From positions 434,001 to 498,000 of the forward strand of contig NZ_JAFFJX010000004.1 of the NCBI RefSeq assembly GCF_016924755.1: a stretch of DNA of 64,000 nucleotides, in the 5' to 3' direction. The translations under genes and the position numbers were made by a program. The notes under the pieces were generated by a model. It ran no database searches. It was given only the letters and a program-made list of their open reading frames with translations, and was not told where the DNA came from. Source of the stretch: Longitalea arenae. GTDB lineage: Bacteria > Bacteroidota > Bacteroidia > Chitinophagales > Chitinophagaceae. Of this stretch, positions 34,101 to 43,173 are shown in pieces. Every line of letters begins with the position of its first letter. Positions within the stretch are counted from its first letter, which is position 1.

Positions 34101-36584
34101 TTAAAACCTGGCTACCAGCTTCAGGTTCAGCAAACGGGGCGTAAGCCGGTTCGGCATGGCAAAAACAGTGTTGGAAAAATCCTTGATCAGCATGTAGGAG
34201 ATCGTATTGTCACGGTCGATCAGGTTGAACACTTCGAGCGTAGCCCAAATGTTCTCGAAATTGCGGAAGGGACTGTGACTGCGGCGGTTGCTTTTTTCGC
34301 TATCCAGCAGCAGGGCGCTGAAACCAATGTCGATGCGAATATAAGGATCGATGATCAGTGCATTGCGGTATTTAACACTATTGGGAATATTGTAAGGCAG
34401 GTTGCTTCCGTACAGGAAATTGAGATATACTTTTAAGTTCTTGTTGGTGCTGAGATAATCCTGCAGGAACATGCCAAAGGTAAGGAACCGGTCTGAGGGC
34501 CGGCGTAACCAACTCGCTTCCTGTAAGGAGCTATCGATCACTTTGCCCACCGAATCGAGGGTATAATCAAAATACGTATCTCCTTTCAGGTTCTCGCGGG
34601 TACGCATAAAACCCAGGCTTACCCAGCTTTCTGCATCTTTCACCAATTCACCAAATAAACGGGTTTCGAAACCGGCCGCATAGGCTTTAGCGCGGTTCTC
34701 GCCAAAATAACGCAAGCGAACATTGTCAATATCATACGGAACAACATCCCACATGTTCTTATAATAAGCTTCGGTAGTTAATCGGAAAGGCCGGTTGCCC
34801 GAGCGGAAATTATAATCGAAGCCGGCTGTTACCTGCCAGCTTTTTTGCGCCTTCAGGTCCTTGTTCACGGATCCGTCATAACGGCGTAATTCACGGTAGA
34901 ATGGGGGCTGGTTGTAAATACCTGCGGCTCCGCGGAAAATGATATCCCGCTTCCAGTGCGCCGGCTTCCATGAAAAGCCAACCCGCGGCGAGATCAATAG
35001 TTCGTTATTGAGGTCATTGTAGTTATACCGTACACCGGCCTGCAATACGACACCCATTGAATCGTGCAGAATGATATTATCCTGAATATAACCCGTGAGC
35101 CGGGTTATGGTTATATCTGCTTTTGAATTAAGCACCTTACTCATTATAAGGTTATTGGGATCATGGGGCAGACTATAACCGGCCGAATCCTGGTATTCCC
35201 ACTCGTGCAGTTTATCGCTAATGGTTTGCCTTTCGGCGCTTTGTCCCCATTGCAAATAATGTTTGCCCTTATCGAGCATGCCTTTATGTGAGGCATTCCA
35301 TACCTGAATATTGAGTTTGTTACGCGCATAGGTTTGATATAAGCCGGCGCCCAGTGGATTATTGATCAATCCAAAATCGGGTTTGCTTTTATCGAATTCC
35401 CGTTCGCCAAAAATATATGCGCCGGTAATGTCTAGACCTTCCCTTTCGTCATTCTCAAAACGGCTCAGCATCCATTTCAGGCGCAGGTTCTTTTTGGGCT
35501 GTTGGGTCAATGACAAACCCACCATATTGGTGCGGTAGCGGTCTTCTTCGCGGCCATCGAAATAAATATCCAGTCCCAGATTGGCGCTGAAATACGGGGA
35601 AAATACAGAGGAAGTAAGCTGGCTGTATTCTGGGATCAGCGTGAATTTGGTTTGGGAAATATTGCCCAGCAGTTCGAGGCTGTTCTTCGCATTGATCTGG
35701 TACGTCAACAGGGCCTGCAAGTCGGAAGATGATGGTACATAATTACCCTGGGTTTCCTGGCTTTTCAGCAGATTGCGGTTACTGCGGTTACGTACTCCTA
35801 CCAGGTAGCTGAATTTATTGTTCTTTGTGATCCCTTCGAGATGCAGCCCCTGCTCGAGCAAGCTCACATAAGCAGAGCCGCCAAATTGCCGCGGCTTTTT
35901 ATATTGAATGTCCAGGACCGAAGACATTTTATCACCGTACCTGGCCTGGAAGCCGCCGTTGTAAAAGCTTACATTGCGTGCCAGCTCAGGATTTATGAAG
36001 CTCAATCCCTCCTGTTGCCCGCTGCGTACGAGGTATGGACGGAACACTTCGAAATCATTTACATAGATCAGGTTCTCATCGTAATTACCGCCGCGTACAG
36101 AATACTGTGAGGTTAATTCATTATTGGAACCTACAAATACTTTTATGAGGCTTTCTATGCCACCGGTGGGCGAAGGTATGTTGATGGCATTTTTCGGATT
36201 GATGACCACCAGGCCGGCCTCGCGCCGCTGCCGCTGGTCGGTAATTACCACGGGTTCCAGTTCGCGGCTGCCCCTTTCAAGCCGCACCACCACGTGTTCC
36301 TCTTCCTGTTCATTCAGCAGAAAATTACGTTGCTCGGTTTTGTAACCCGTATAACTGAATACAATGGCGAAGGCTTTATCGGCCGGAACCTGTAACCTGA
36401 ACGTCCCGGAATCGGAAGTGGAAACACCTTTCAACCGGCCTAAGATCACAACCGACACATTCGCCAGGGCTTGCTCATTTTCACCGACTACACGGCCCGA
36501 TACCCAGGCCGACTTTTTTTGGGCTATCAGGGTACCGGAAAAACACACTGCGAAACATAACAGTAGAAAAGGGACAAATTTCAC
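34101..36584 (-). CDS. TonB-dependent receptor with carboxypeptidase-like N-terminal domain
   Basis: An 827-residue outer-membrane transporter powered by TonB. Signal peptide: residues about 1-21 (FLLLCFAVCFSGTLIAQ). A CarboxypepD_reg-like domain (VSGRVVGENEQALANVSVVI ... GTFRL) runs to about residue 100. The plug follows with GGIESLIKVFVGSNNELTSQ, YSVRGGNYDENLIYVNDFEV and GGFQARYGDKMSSVLDI. The rest is a beta-barrel ending LLNLKLVARF with a terminal Phe. No SusD partner is adjacent, so it is not a typical SusCD pair. Substrate is unknown. Confidence 0.93.
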   Translation of the reverse strand: MKFVPFLLLCFAVCFSGTLIAQKKSAWVSGRVVGENEQALANVSVVILGRLKGVSTSDSGTFRLQVPADKAFAIVFSYTGYKTEQRNFLLNEQEEEHVVVRLERGSRELEPVVITDQRQRREAGLVVINPKNAINIPSPTGGIESLIKVFVGSNNELTSQYSVRGGNYDENLIYVNDFEVFRPYLVRSGQQEGLSFINPELARNVSFYNGGFQARYGDKMSSVLDIQYKKPRQFGGSAYVSLLEQGLHLEGITKNNKFSYLVGVRNRSNRNLLKSQETQGNYVPSSSDLQALLTYQINAKNSLELLGNISQTKFTLIPEYSQLTSSVFSPYFSANLGLDIYFDGREEDRYRTNMVGLSLTQQPKKNLRLKWMLSRFENDEREGLDITGAYIFGEREFDKSKPDFGLINNPLGAGLYQTYARNKLNIQVWNASHKGMLDKGKHYLQWGQSAERQTISDKLHEWEYQDSAGYSLPHDPNNLIMSKVLNSKADITITRLTGYIQDNIILHDSMGVVLQAGVRYNYNDLNNELLISPRVGFSWKPAHWKRDIIFRGAAGIYNQPPFYRELRRYDGSVNKDLKAQKSWQVTAGFDYNFRSGNRPFRLTTEAYYKNMWDVVPYDIDNVRLRYFGENRAKAYAAGFETRLFGELVKDAESWVSLGFMRTRENLKGDTYFDYTLDSVGKVIDSSLQEASWLRRPSDRFLTFGMFLQDYLSTNKNLKVYLNFLYGSNLPYNIPNSVKYRNALIIDPYIRIDIGFSALLLDSEKSNRRSHSPFRNFENIWATLEVFNLIDRDNTISYMLIKDFSNTVFAMPNRLTPRLLNLKLVARF

Positions 36585-37436
36585 CCGGGTTTGTTTTAAT
36601 TGCCGTCGAAATTAATTGAAATTGATGTCATTGCAAAACGCTGGTAAAGGCTTAACGCTTAGGGCAGAGCGCCGGCGGCGGAAGGTGGAAAGCTGAAGGC
36701 TGATGGTGGAAGGCTGAAGGGTAAGGCGCATCCAAACCCGGGTGCCTGTAGCGCATGGCGCCTAACCCGAATGAGCGTTATGCTTTTAGCGATTAGTATG
36801 GGTGCAAAGCGCCTAACCCGATCGAGCGTTAAGCGTTTAACGATAAGCGGCTATCCCGAGAAGCGCCTTACCAGAATGAGCGTTACGCTTTTAGCGATTA
36901 AGGTTAAGCATAACGTGTATTACTAACGCTACTCCACACTTGAAAATGATCAAGTTGAACATAAGTGGGTAAGTACTTGTATGTAGGCACTTTAACTGTG
37001 AAACCTATTCCTGGAAAATCATTCCCTGACATGGACATTGGCCCTTTTTGGCACTGACCTAAACATCTGATTATTAACAATATATTTTTTGGCACCCGGT
37101 TGGAAATCACTATACCAACAACGCAATCAGCGAAGAAGCGGCACAGATGCGGAGAAAGCAGGGAAACGAAGAACATGGAGCAGGAAGCTGATTGCCAACC
37201 AGGGCGCGAAACCCTAACACAGATTGTAACTACATCAACATATTTACTTGGAAGGCGTGTTTTGTACAGGGGCTGATTTTCTAATCGGCCCATTTTTTTG
37301 TGCCTACCTGTAAAAGCCAGGCTGGCAAAGCCCTCTAAATATTATATTGCAAGATATATCCGGCCTGCCCATTCACCCATTCCCGTAGGATCATTTTCTT
37401 TTCACTCCATTACCAACACTAAACAAAAATTAACCA
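36585..37436. other. 850-base repeat-rich gap
   Basis: Positions 36660-36720 carry GGAAGGCTGAAGG-type words. Positions 36758-36900 hold three copies of a 51-54 base unit. Beyond 36904 a 130-codon minus-strand frame exists but has no recognisable domain, so it is not annotated as a gene. The sequence TTTTTGGCAC occurs twice (about 37045 and 37087). No gene was seen. Confidence 0.55.
36758..36900. repeat. Three degenerate copies of a 51-54 base unit
   Basis: Each copy starts GCGCCTWACC (36758, 36809, 36863), continues with GA-GAGCGTTA, and then GCTTTTAGCGATTA or a close variant. Copies one and three are nearest. GCGTTAAGCGTT-type words also occur near 57728-57757, before glmS, so it is a dispersed family. 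Confidence 0.8.
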
Positions 37437-37793
37437 ATGAGCAATCCTGTATTTCAGTTCGTATCGCCCGAGATCCTGGCCAAGCTGGCCAACATCAAAC
37501 CGTATGTGATCGTTGTATTAACAAAAGGAGAGAACTATGGACTAAGCGATTCTCCGCGGATCATTCAAAGCGAGCACCTGCCCTATATCTTTCAACAAAG
37601 GCGCGATAACCACATGGTATTGACCATGCCCATCATGGACAATGATACCAAACTGGCTGCGGTGGCTGTGTACAATACTACTGATAAAGAAGAAGTGAAA
37701 AATTTGATGGAAAAAGATCCGGCCATCATGGCTGGTGTGTTTGATTACGAAATTGTGACCGGCATGGGCCTACCAGGTGATAAACTGCCGTAA
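37437..37793 (+). CDS. YCII-domain-like protein
   Basis: A 118-residue cytoplasmic protein with the ferredoxin-like pattern of YCII-related proteins. PYVIVVLTKGENYG gives the first strand; IIQSEHLPYIFQQRRDNHMVL the helix where YCII proteins hold a conserved His; IMDNDTKLAAVAVYN and EEVKNLMEKDPAIMAGVFDYEI match the usual DP-x-x-x-A-G-V-F end. Family function is mostly unknown; some members are dehalogenase-like enzymes. A two-tier hairpin follows the stop. The ATG at 37437 fits. Confidence 0.75.
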   Translation: MSNPVFQFVSPEILAKLANIKPYVIVVLTKGENYGLSDSPRIIQSEHLPYIFQQRRDNHMVLTMPIMDNDTKLAAVAVYNTTDKEEVKNLMEKDPAIMAGVFDYEIVTGMGLPGDKLP

Positions 37794-37839
37794 GCAAAAT
37801 AGCAAATGGCTTATATGCTTATTTAATTCAGCTAATAAT

Positions 37840-37888
37840 AAAGCTTCAAGTTAAAGCTGCCAGGCAGCCTTCGACTTGAAGCTTTTGA
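37840..37888. terminator. Two-tier hairpin terminator
   Basis: The outer stem AAAGCTTCAAGT (37840-37851) pairs exactly with ACTTGAAGCTTT (37874-37885). An inner stem GCTGCC/GGCAGC (37856-37861, 37863-37868) lies within. A T run follows on the plus strand. Confidence 0.8.
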
Positions 37889-37996
37889 TATATGTTTATT
37901 ACTGCTTTACCTTCAAAAAACCGGTGGATTAGGAGGGTACCTTTTCAAACGCGGCTATGATAATCCGCCGGTTAACGGAAACGGAACGAACTTCTA

Positions 37997-38389
37997 TCAC
38001 AAGTTTAATTCAAAGGTTCTCTGGATCCACCCTGTGGTAAATCCTACAACAACCAGTACAACAACTATCAATAACAAAATGGCCCATGCCGGCATTCCCC
38101 GGCGATGCATACCCGCACGCCTTGTGGTAGCATCGCGACGAACGGTATTGTCACGGCGGACGGTATTATCACGTGTGATGGTATTGTCATCGCGATAACC
38201 GTTACGGTCTGTTACCAATTCGTTTTGTGTTACCACTCTTGCTTTTATAACATATCCGGCGTAGCGGCTGCTAAATGAATCCACTTCAGCCTGATTATTT
38301 ACCATTTGTTCTGCCACAAATAATTCGCCGTTAGCAGATGGCTGAAAGGCCTGTATCACTACCGGGAATTCTCTTTCGTTAATTACCAT
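37997..38389 (-). CDS. Tail-anchored protein with RDNTVRR repeats
   Basis: A 130-residue protein of unknown function. The N-terminal 55 residues form a small folded-looking domain (EREFPVVIQAFQPSANGELFVA). A basic/acidic repeat linker with four or five copies of R-R/T-D-N/A-T-V/T-R (residues about 69-91) follows. A single transmembrane segment near the end (MPAWAILLLIVVVLVVVGFTTG) gives a tail-anchored topology. No family was recognised. Confidence 0.6.
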   Translation of the reverse strand: MVINEREFPVVIQAFQPSANGELFVAEQMVNNQAEVDSFSSRYAGYVIKARVVTQNELVTDRNGYRDDNTITRDNTVRRDNTVRRDATTRRAGMHRRGMPAWAILLLIVVVLVVVGFTTGWIQRTFELNL

Positions 38390-38494
38390 AACAAAAAAAT
38401 TTGTTTTCAGAATTAATAATGCAAAACCATTGCCATAACTACCTTCTGAGTATCGGATTGAATTCTAACGCTATCGAAAGCTGAGGAATTCTTT

Positions 38495-39085
38495 TCACAT
38501 AGTCCCTGCGATCTTCTTCTTCCTGACGCTTGCTTTTTTCCGGTTTGTTGCTGTAGCGCGTTTCGCGGGCGCTTTTTTAGGTGCAGGGATCGCTTTGGTG
38601 GCTGGCGCTTCATTGAGGTTTTCCGGTGCTTTTTCCAATTGTACGATCATATCCTTCAACATTTTTATCAGCCGTTTGCGCTGTGTTTTTTCGCTCACAT
38701 TCCATTTGTCTTTTTCGGCCCTTCTATGTGCAAGTTTATACTTGAGGCCGGTGAGGGCAGTCGTATAGTCGTTCGCATTTAATTTCCTAACGTGCTGATG
38801 GGCCAGTATATACCAGTGGTATTCAGTTCCTACGGGAACGCCCGACCCTTCCGGCGCTCTGCCCGCCCTGCGTTTGGTTACGGCATAACTGATGGTCCAC
38901 AGGTCAGGTGTCACTTTGGTCTCTTTCCATTCGCCTTTGTCGTAATACCATTTATGGCTACGGCCTATTTTCATACCCGTATACACCTGTCCTTCAAACT
39001 CCTTGAACTGGTTATATGTTTTGGAAAGATCCTTATCTGCTTCCTTTTGCGAGCTCTTCTTCGACTTTCCTGTTGATGTTGCCAT
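38495..39085 (-). CDS. Uncharacterised protein with basic Lys/Ala-rich tail
   Basis: A 196-residue soluble protein from the ATG at 39085. Residues about 15-140 form a globular-looking domain (FEGQVYTGMKIGRSHKWYYD, KVTPDLWTISYAVTKRR, GTEYHWYILAHQHVRKL). The last 50 residues are Ala/Pro/Lys-rich (PAPKKAPAKRATATNRKKA), like histone-H1-type or other nucleic-acid-binding tails. DNA or RNA contact is an inference from charge only. No family was recognised. Confidence 0.6.
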   Translation of the reverse strand: MATSTGKSKKSSQKEADKDLSKTYNQFKEFEGQVYTGMKIGRSHKWYYDKGEWKETKVTPDLWTISYAVTKRRAGRAPEGSGVPVGTEYHWYILAHQHVRKLNANDYTTALTGLKYKLAHRRAEKDKWNVSEKTQRKRLIKMLKDMIVQLEKAPENLNEAPATKAIPAPKKAPAKRATATNRKKASVRKKKIAGTM

Positions 39086-39192
39086 ATTCAAACTGTTTCT
39101 GTTACTTATGCAAAAAATGCCACCGTGCAATCGCTTCTATAAAACAGCTTGTTATGTAGATTTTTTTGCTCAGGAACGCCACCGGGGGCCGC

Positions 39193-40275
39193 TTACAAAG
39201 GCCAGCGAACAACTTGTCTTTCTTTGGAGGAGCGATACAATGCATTAAAGAGTTCTACTGTTTTTCGTCCGTCTTTGGCTGTGACCAGGGGCTGGCGGTT
39301 TTCGGCTACTGCTTTAATGAAGTCGCTGTTCTGCTGACGCACATAATATTCAACCGGATCAACGGCATTGAACTCCGCCCTGTCTGCATCATGAAAGGCC
39401 TGCAATGCATGTTCTTCGCCGGGGATCGTCCAGATATCGTTCAACGGTGGTTCCAATACGGTTGACCTGCCGGGCAGGAACATAGCGCCGCCATCTGTTT
39501 GCACACCGGCCGAAGCACCGTTAGATCCATGGATATGCACTTTGCCATAGATGCCTGGTTTTTGAGCATTGCTTACCACGATATTCGCTACAGCGCCATT
39601 CTTAAAGCGGATAACAGCAACCGCAGTGTCTTCCACCTCGATGTATGGATGGTTGATATTCTGCCAAACACCATAGAGCTCTTCCATTTCGCTGCCCATA
39701 TACCATTGGAGCAGGTCGAGCTGATGGGGCGCCTGGTTCACCAACACGCCGCCGCCTTCTTTATCCCAGCTGCCCCGCCAGGGATCGCTGTTGTAATATT
39801 TTTCATCGCGCCAGCCATACATCACTACAGTACCCAGCATGGGTGTACCCAGTTTACCATCATCAATGGCCTGTTTTATCCGGCTGCAGGCAGGATAGAA
39901 GCGGCGCTGGCTTACCATGCCTAACTGCCTGTTGTATTTGGCAGCGGCTTCTATCATGGCGTCGCAATCGGCCAGGGAAACAGCCAGCGGTTTTTCCGTG
40001 AGCACATGCGCCCCCTCTTGCATGGCGGTCACTGCGCCGGCACGGTGTGCAGGATGTGGTGTGCAGATAACGGCCACCTGCACCTGCTCCCGCCGGATCA
40101 TCTCAGCTATATCTGTATAGGCCTTCACTCCAAAACGGGCCGCCGTTGCTGCCGCCTTTTCTTCACTGCGGCTTTGTACCGCCACCAATTCTGTTTCTTC
40201 AATATTCTTCAATGCCTGCGCATGCACCTGTGCCATTTTGCCACAACCGATTATTGCTGATCTAAGTTTCTTCAT
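39193..40275 (-). CDS. Gfo/Idh/MocA family oxidoreductase
   Basis: A 360-residue NAD(P)-dependent dehydrogenase probably acting on a sugar or polyol. The Rossmann domain begins RSAIIGCGKMAQVHAQAL (dinucleotide-binding glycines), with VICTPHPAHRAGAVTAM and the family EKP motif in VLTEKPLAVSLADCD. The C-terminal domain has GGGVLVNQAPHQLDLLQWY, where the conserved His lies. The substrate is not evident; neighbours are unrelated. Confidence 0.92.
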   Translation of the reverse strand: MKKLRSAIIGCGKMAQVHAQALKNIEETELVAVQSRSEEKAAATAARFGVKAYTDIAEMIRREQVQVAVICTPHPAHRAGAVTAMQEGAHVLTEKPLAVSLADCDAMIEAAAKYNRQLGMVSQRRFYPACSRIKQAIDDGKLGTPMLGTVVMYGWRDEKYYNSDPWRGSWDKEGGGVLVNQAPHQLDLLQWYMGSEMEELYGVWQNINHPYIEVEDTAVAVIRFKNGAVANIVVSNAQKPGIYGKVHIHGSNGASAGVQTDGGAMFLPGRSTVLEPPLNDIWTIPGEEHALQAFHDADRAEFNAVDPVEYYVRQQNSDFIKAVAENRQPLVTAKDGRKTVELFNALYRSSKERQVVRWPL

Positions 40276-40417
40276 ATAATGTAGCTATCTTTTACTGTTC
40301 GTTTTTTAATCCCATGTGAAAGATTCCGCTGCAGGATTGGGGGATGTTGGGATCTATTTTGATTCAGAGATTGCAAATCTAAAAACCTCGAAATCTCAAA
40401 ATCCAGAAATCGGAAAT

Positions 40418-41164
40418 CTACTTGGTTATCCTTCCTAATTTCAGGAACAAAGGGAAATAGAAGTTGCTGGTGATTTTATCCGGCCATAATTGCGCAAGAG
40501 CTACTGCCAGTTTATCGACCGGATTATAGCCATTCGCTTTAATAAAATGCTGTACGCTTGACCAGGTATTCAGGTATCCGACAAGTTGCTGCTGCGTCCA
40601 TCGCACCTGTATTTGAAACTCTTTGGAAGGCAGCGGTTCATAGGGAAAAGGCACTGTCGTGTAATGATCATCGATGTAAGTCCTTTCCTTATCCCAGTAG
40701 GCGCCTACTTTTTCGCGGTAAAATGAGTTGATCATTGTATTGAGCCCCTCGTTTTCGCTAACCACCAGGCTATAACCCCAGACCGCGATCACAGCGCCCG
40801 GCCGGGCTACCCTTCTGACTTCCCGGCCAAATTCTTCAAAGCGGAACCAGTGGTAAGCCTGCGCCACCGTAATGCAATCAAAACTATTGTCGGCAAAAGG
40901 AGTTTTTTCTGCAGAGCTAACTGAATAGGTGATCTTTTCATGGCGCTGCGCCTGTTGTAATTGCTTTTCGCTGATATCGGTAGCCAGCACCTGCCCGAAG
41001 TGCCCCGCCAGTTCAACAGCTGCCTGGCCATTGCCGGTGGCACAGTCCCAGGCCCTTTGCTTTTCCTTCACGTGCTGCACAATATATTCATACAATTCAC
41101 GCGGATAACCCGGGCGGTATTGAGCATAAAGCGAAGCCTGGTTGCTGAAAAGGTCTTTGGCCAT
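40418..41164 (-). CDS. Class I SAM-dependent methyltransferase
   Basis: A 248-residue methyltransferase. The SAM-binding motif I is RAWDCATGNGQAAVELAGHFG (in parts WDCATGNG, residues about 38-45). LATDISEKQLQQAQRH is motif II with the acidic residue, and DSFDCITVAQAYHWF the post-motif typical of the UbiE/Methyltransf_11 group. The C-terminal half is helical. Substrate is unknown. Its stop side carries AAATCTCAAAATC octamer-like words; it is five bases from rpe on the same strand. Confidence 0.88.
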   Translation of the reverse strand: MAKDLFSNQASLYAQYRPGYPRELYEYIVQHVKEKQRAWDCATGNGQAAVELAGHFGQVLATDISEKQLQQAQRHEKITYSVSSAEKTPFADNSFDCITVAQAYHWFRFEEFGREVRRVARPGAVIAVWGYSLVVSENEGLNTMINSFYREKVGAYWDKERTYIDDHYTTVPFPYEPLPSKEFQIQVRWTQQQLVGYLNTWSSVQHFIKANGYNPVDKLAVALAQLWPDKITSNFYFPLFLKLGRITK

Positions 41165-41169
41165 AGCTG

Positions 41170-41820
41170 TCAGTTAATTTTTTTCAACTGCGCAATTGTG
41201 TCTTTAGGATCTTTGGACTTAAATACGGTATTGCCTGCTACCAGCACATGGGCACCTGCCTTAATGATCTCAGGTGCATTCTGCAGGGTGACACCACCGT
41301 CGATCTCAATTTTTGTGGCAAGTCCCTTTTCGTCGATCATGCGGCGCAGGGTAGTTATTTTTTGCAGGGTTTGCTGAATGAACTTCTGCCCGCCAAAACC
41401 CGGGTTCACACTCATGATCAAGACCAGGTCAAGATCATGTAATACGTCTTTCAACAATTCAACCGGCGTGTGCGGATTCAATGCCACCCCCGCCTGCATA
41501 CCCAGTGATCTTATCTGTTCAATATTCCGGTGTAAATGCGTACAGGCTTCCAGGTGTACGGTTATATGATCAGCACCAGCCTTTTTAAATTCTTCTACGT
41601 ATTTTTCGGGCTCTACGATCATCAGGTGCACATCACATACTTTGGGTGTTGCCTTCCTGATAAAATCGATGATCATGGGACCAAAGGTAATGTTGGGAAC
41701 AAAACGGCCGTCCATTACATCGAGGTGGATCCAGTCGGCTTCACTTTCATTGATCATTTTGCAATCCGCTTCGAGGTTTAAAAAATTAGCCGATAAAAAA
41801 GAAGGTGCTACTATCGCCAT
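41170..41820 (-). CDS. rpe: Ribulose-phosphate 3-epimerase
   Basis: Interconverts ribulose-5-phosphate and xylulose-5-phosphate in the pentose phosphate pathway. 216 residues, usual length. APSFLSANFLNLEADCKMI, WIHLDVMDGRFVPNITFGP with a catalytic Asp and metal-binding His, DVHLMIVEPEKYVEEF, VNPGFGGQKFI and KIEIDGGVTLQNAPEI with the second Asp are all present. The methyltransferase gene follows after five bases. Confidence 0.97.
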   Translation of the reverse strand: MAIVAPSFLSANFLNLEADCKMINESEADWIHLDVMDGRFVPNITFGPMIIDFIRKATPKVCDVHLMIVEPEKYVEEFKKAGADHITVHLEACTHLHRNIEQIRSLGMQAGVALNPHTPVELLKDVLHDLDLVLIMSVNPGFGGQKFIQQTLQKITTLRRMIDEKGLATKIEIDGGVTLQNAPEIIKAGAHVLVAGNTVFKSKDPKDTIAQLKKIN

Positions 41821-41965
41821 TCACTGTTTTTTTTAAAGTCAAGCAAATGTAACCAATATAACTTAGCAGGCCGGCGCTGTGAGGGCAGCCTTTTCGATCG
41901 TTAACTGTTAATCTATAACCCGTCAACTTGCTAACTGATCAACCGTCAACGGGTCAACTTATTAC

Positions 41966-42976
41966 CTATTTTTTCACTCTATTAATTCCTTCCCGGGCCT
42001 CTTCAAAATTCTTATCAATGGCCAAGGCCCGTTGGTAATTTACAAGCGCCAGGTCTTTTTTTCCCTGCACTTCATAAATACGCGCCATCCAATACCAGGC
42101 ATCCGGATTGGTATTGGCAACCGTAGCCGCCATGGTGAACACTTTAAGGGCGCTGTCGTATTTATTCAGCTCATGCAGTACAATTCCTTTTTCAATATAC
42201 GCATCGGCGAATTTCCAGTCGCGCGTAATGCATTCATTGAACATCGCCATGGCCTTGTCGTATTGTTTGGTATCGGAATAGAAGCTGCCTTTCAGGTACA
42301 GCACATCGTTGATGATGCCCGTTGTATCCTTACGTATAAGGTCGTCGCAGATGGTAATTACCTTGGGATTGAGGGTAGCCGCATACAAACTTGCCAATGC
42401 CAACCCATTATAATTAATGGGCGCTACTTTGTACGATTGTTCAAAGGCCTGAATGGCCGCCGGCGTATCTTTTAACTGCGTGAGCAATACCCCTTTTTCA
42501 TACCACACTTCAAAATTGAGCGAATCCTGTTTTGCCCATTCATCATATTGAGCAATGGCTTTTTGCGTTTCACCAATTTGTGTATAGATCTCGCTTAAGC
42601 GCCGGTGCATGTCGGGATTGGCCGGCCATTTTACCAGACCTTCCTTTAACAAGCTGATCGCTTCTTCCGGCCGGTTCACCAGCATCAGGTTCGATACGTA
42701 TTGCAAAGCCACATATTCATCCGGCTTCAGCTCCCATGCTTTTTTATAATCGGCCATGGCCAGTTCATGCTGGTCGTGCTGTGAAAGCAGGAGCGCTCTT
42801 TGTAAATACAGTTCCTGGTCTTGCGGAAATTTCCTGATACTGTCGGTCAATCCTGCATAGGGAGGTGAGCTTAATACTTCTGTGGCCGATGGCTTGTTGT
42901 TACCGGAACTACAGCTGCACAACCAGGTCAGTAAACCAGCCAGTAAGAATCCCTGTATAGAGAAGCATTTTTTCAT
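41966..42976 (-). CDS. TPR-repeat lipoprotein
   Basis: A 336-residue exported lipoprotein from the ATG at 42976. The signal is FSIQGFLLAGLLTWLCSCSS with a Cys at its end in a lipobox-like position. At least six TPR-like helical pairs follow, for example MADYKKAWELKPDEYVALQY, EAISLLKEGLVKWPANPDMH and KKDLALVNYQRALAIDKNFE. Such proteins act as protein-protein scaffolds in the periplasm; partner unknown. The family is common in Chitinophagaceae. Confidence 0.85.
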   Translation of the reverse strand: MKKCFSIQGFLLAGLLTWLCSCSSGNNKPSATEVLSSPPYAGLTDSIRKFPQDQELYLQRALLLSQHDQHELAMADYKKAWELKPDEYVALQYVSNLMLVNRPEEAISLLKEGLVKWPANPDMHRRLSEIYTQIGETQKAIAQYDEWAKQDSLNFEVWYEKGVLLTQLKDTPAAIQAFEQSYKVAPINYNGLALASLYAATLNPKVITICDDLIRKDTTGIINDVLYLKGSFYSDTKQYDKAMAMFNECITRDWKFADAYIEKGIVLHELNKYDSALKVFTMAATVANTNPDAWYWMARIYEVQGKKDLALVNYQRALAIDKNFEEAREGINRVKK

Positions 42977-43173
42977 CTGTGTTTTATATTTTTTTTCAAA
43001 GGCCGGCAAAAGCGCTTTACCCACATGTATGCCGATCAGGGACAAAACTAACCGATTTTTATAAAGTACTTATGACAATATTCTGACAGGCATACTATTT
43101 AACAAAATTAACTTCATTTTGCGGGCGTCTTTACCAGCCAACAGGTAATGAACGCTGATAAAATCAAAATAAC

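Noticed and set aside
36758-36900. CRISPR array
   Set aside because: Only three diverged units, no conserved direct repeat with unique spacers, no cas gene in the window.
37047-37105. Two TTTTTGGCAC sites considered as sigma-54 promoters
   Set aside because: The second half (TTGC at the right spacing) is missing or off by one base, and they lie more than 300 bases from the next gene.
36904-37293. Minus-strand 129-codon frame considered as a decayed transposase
   Set aside because: No transposase motif, no terminal inverted repeats found, and composition unlike the neighbouring genes.
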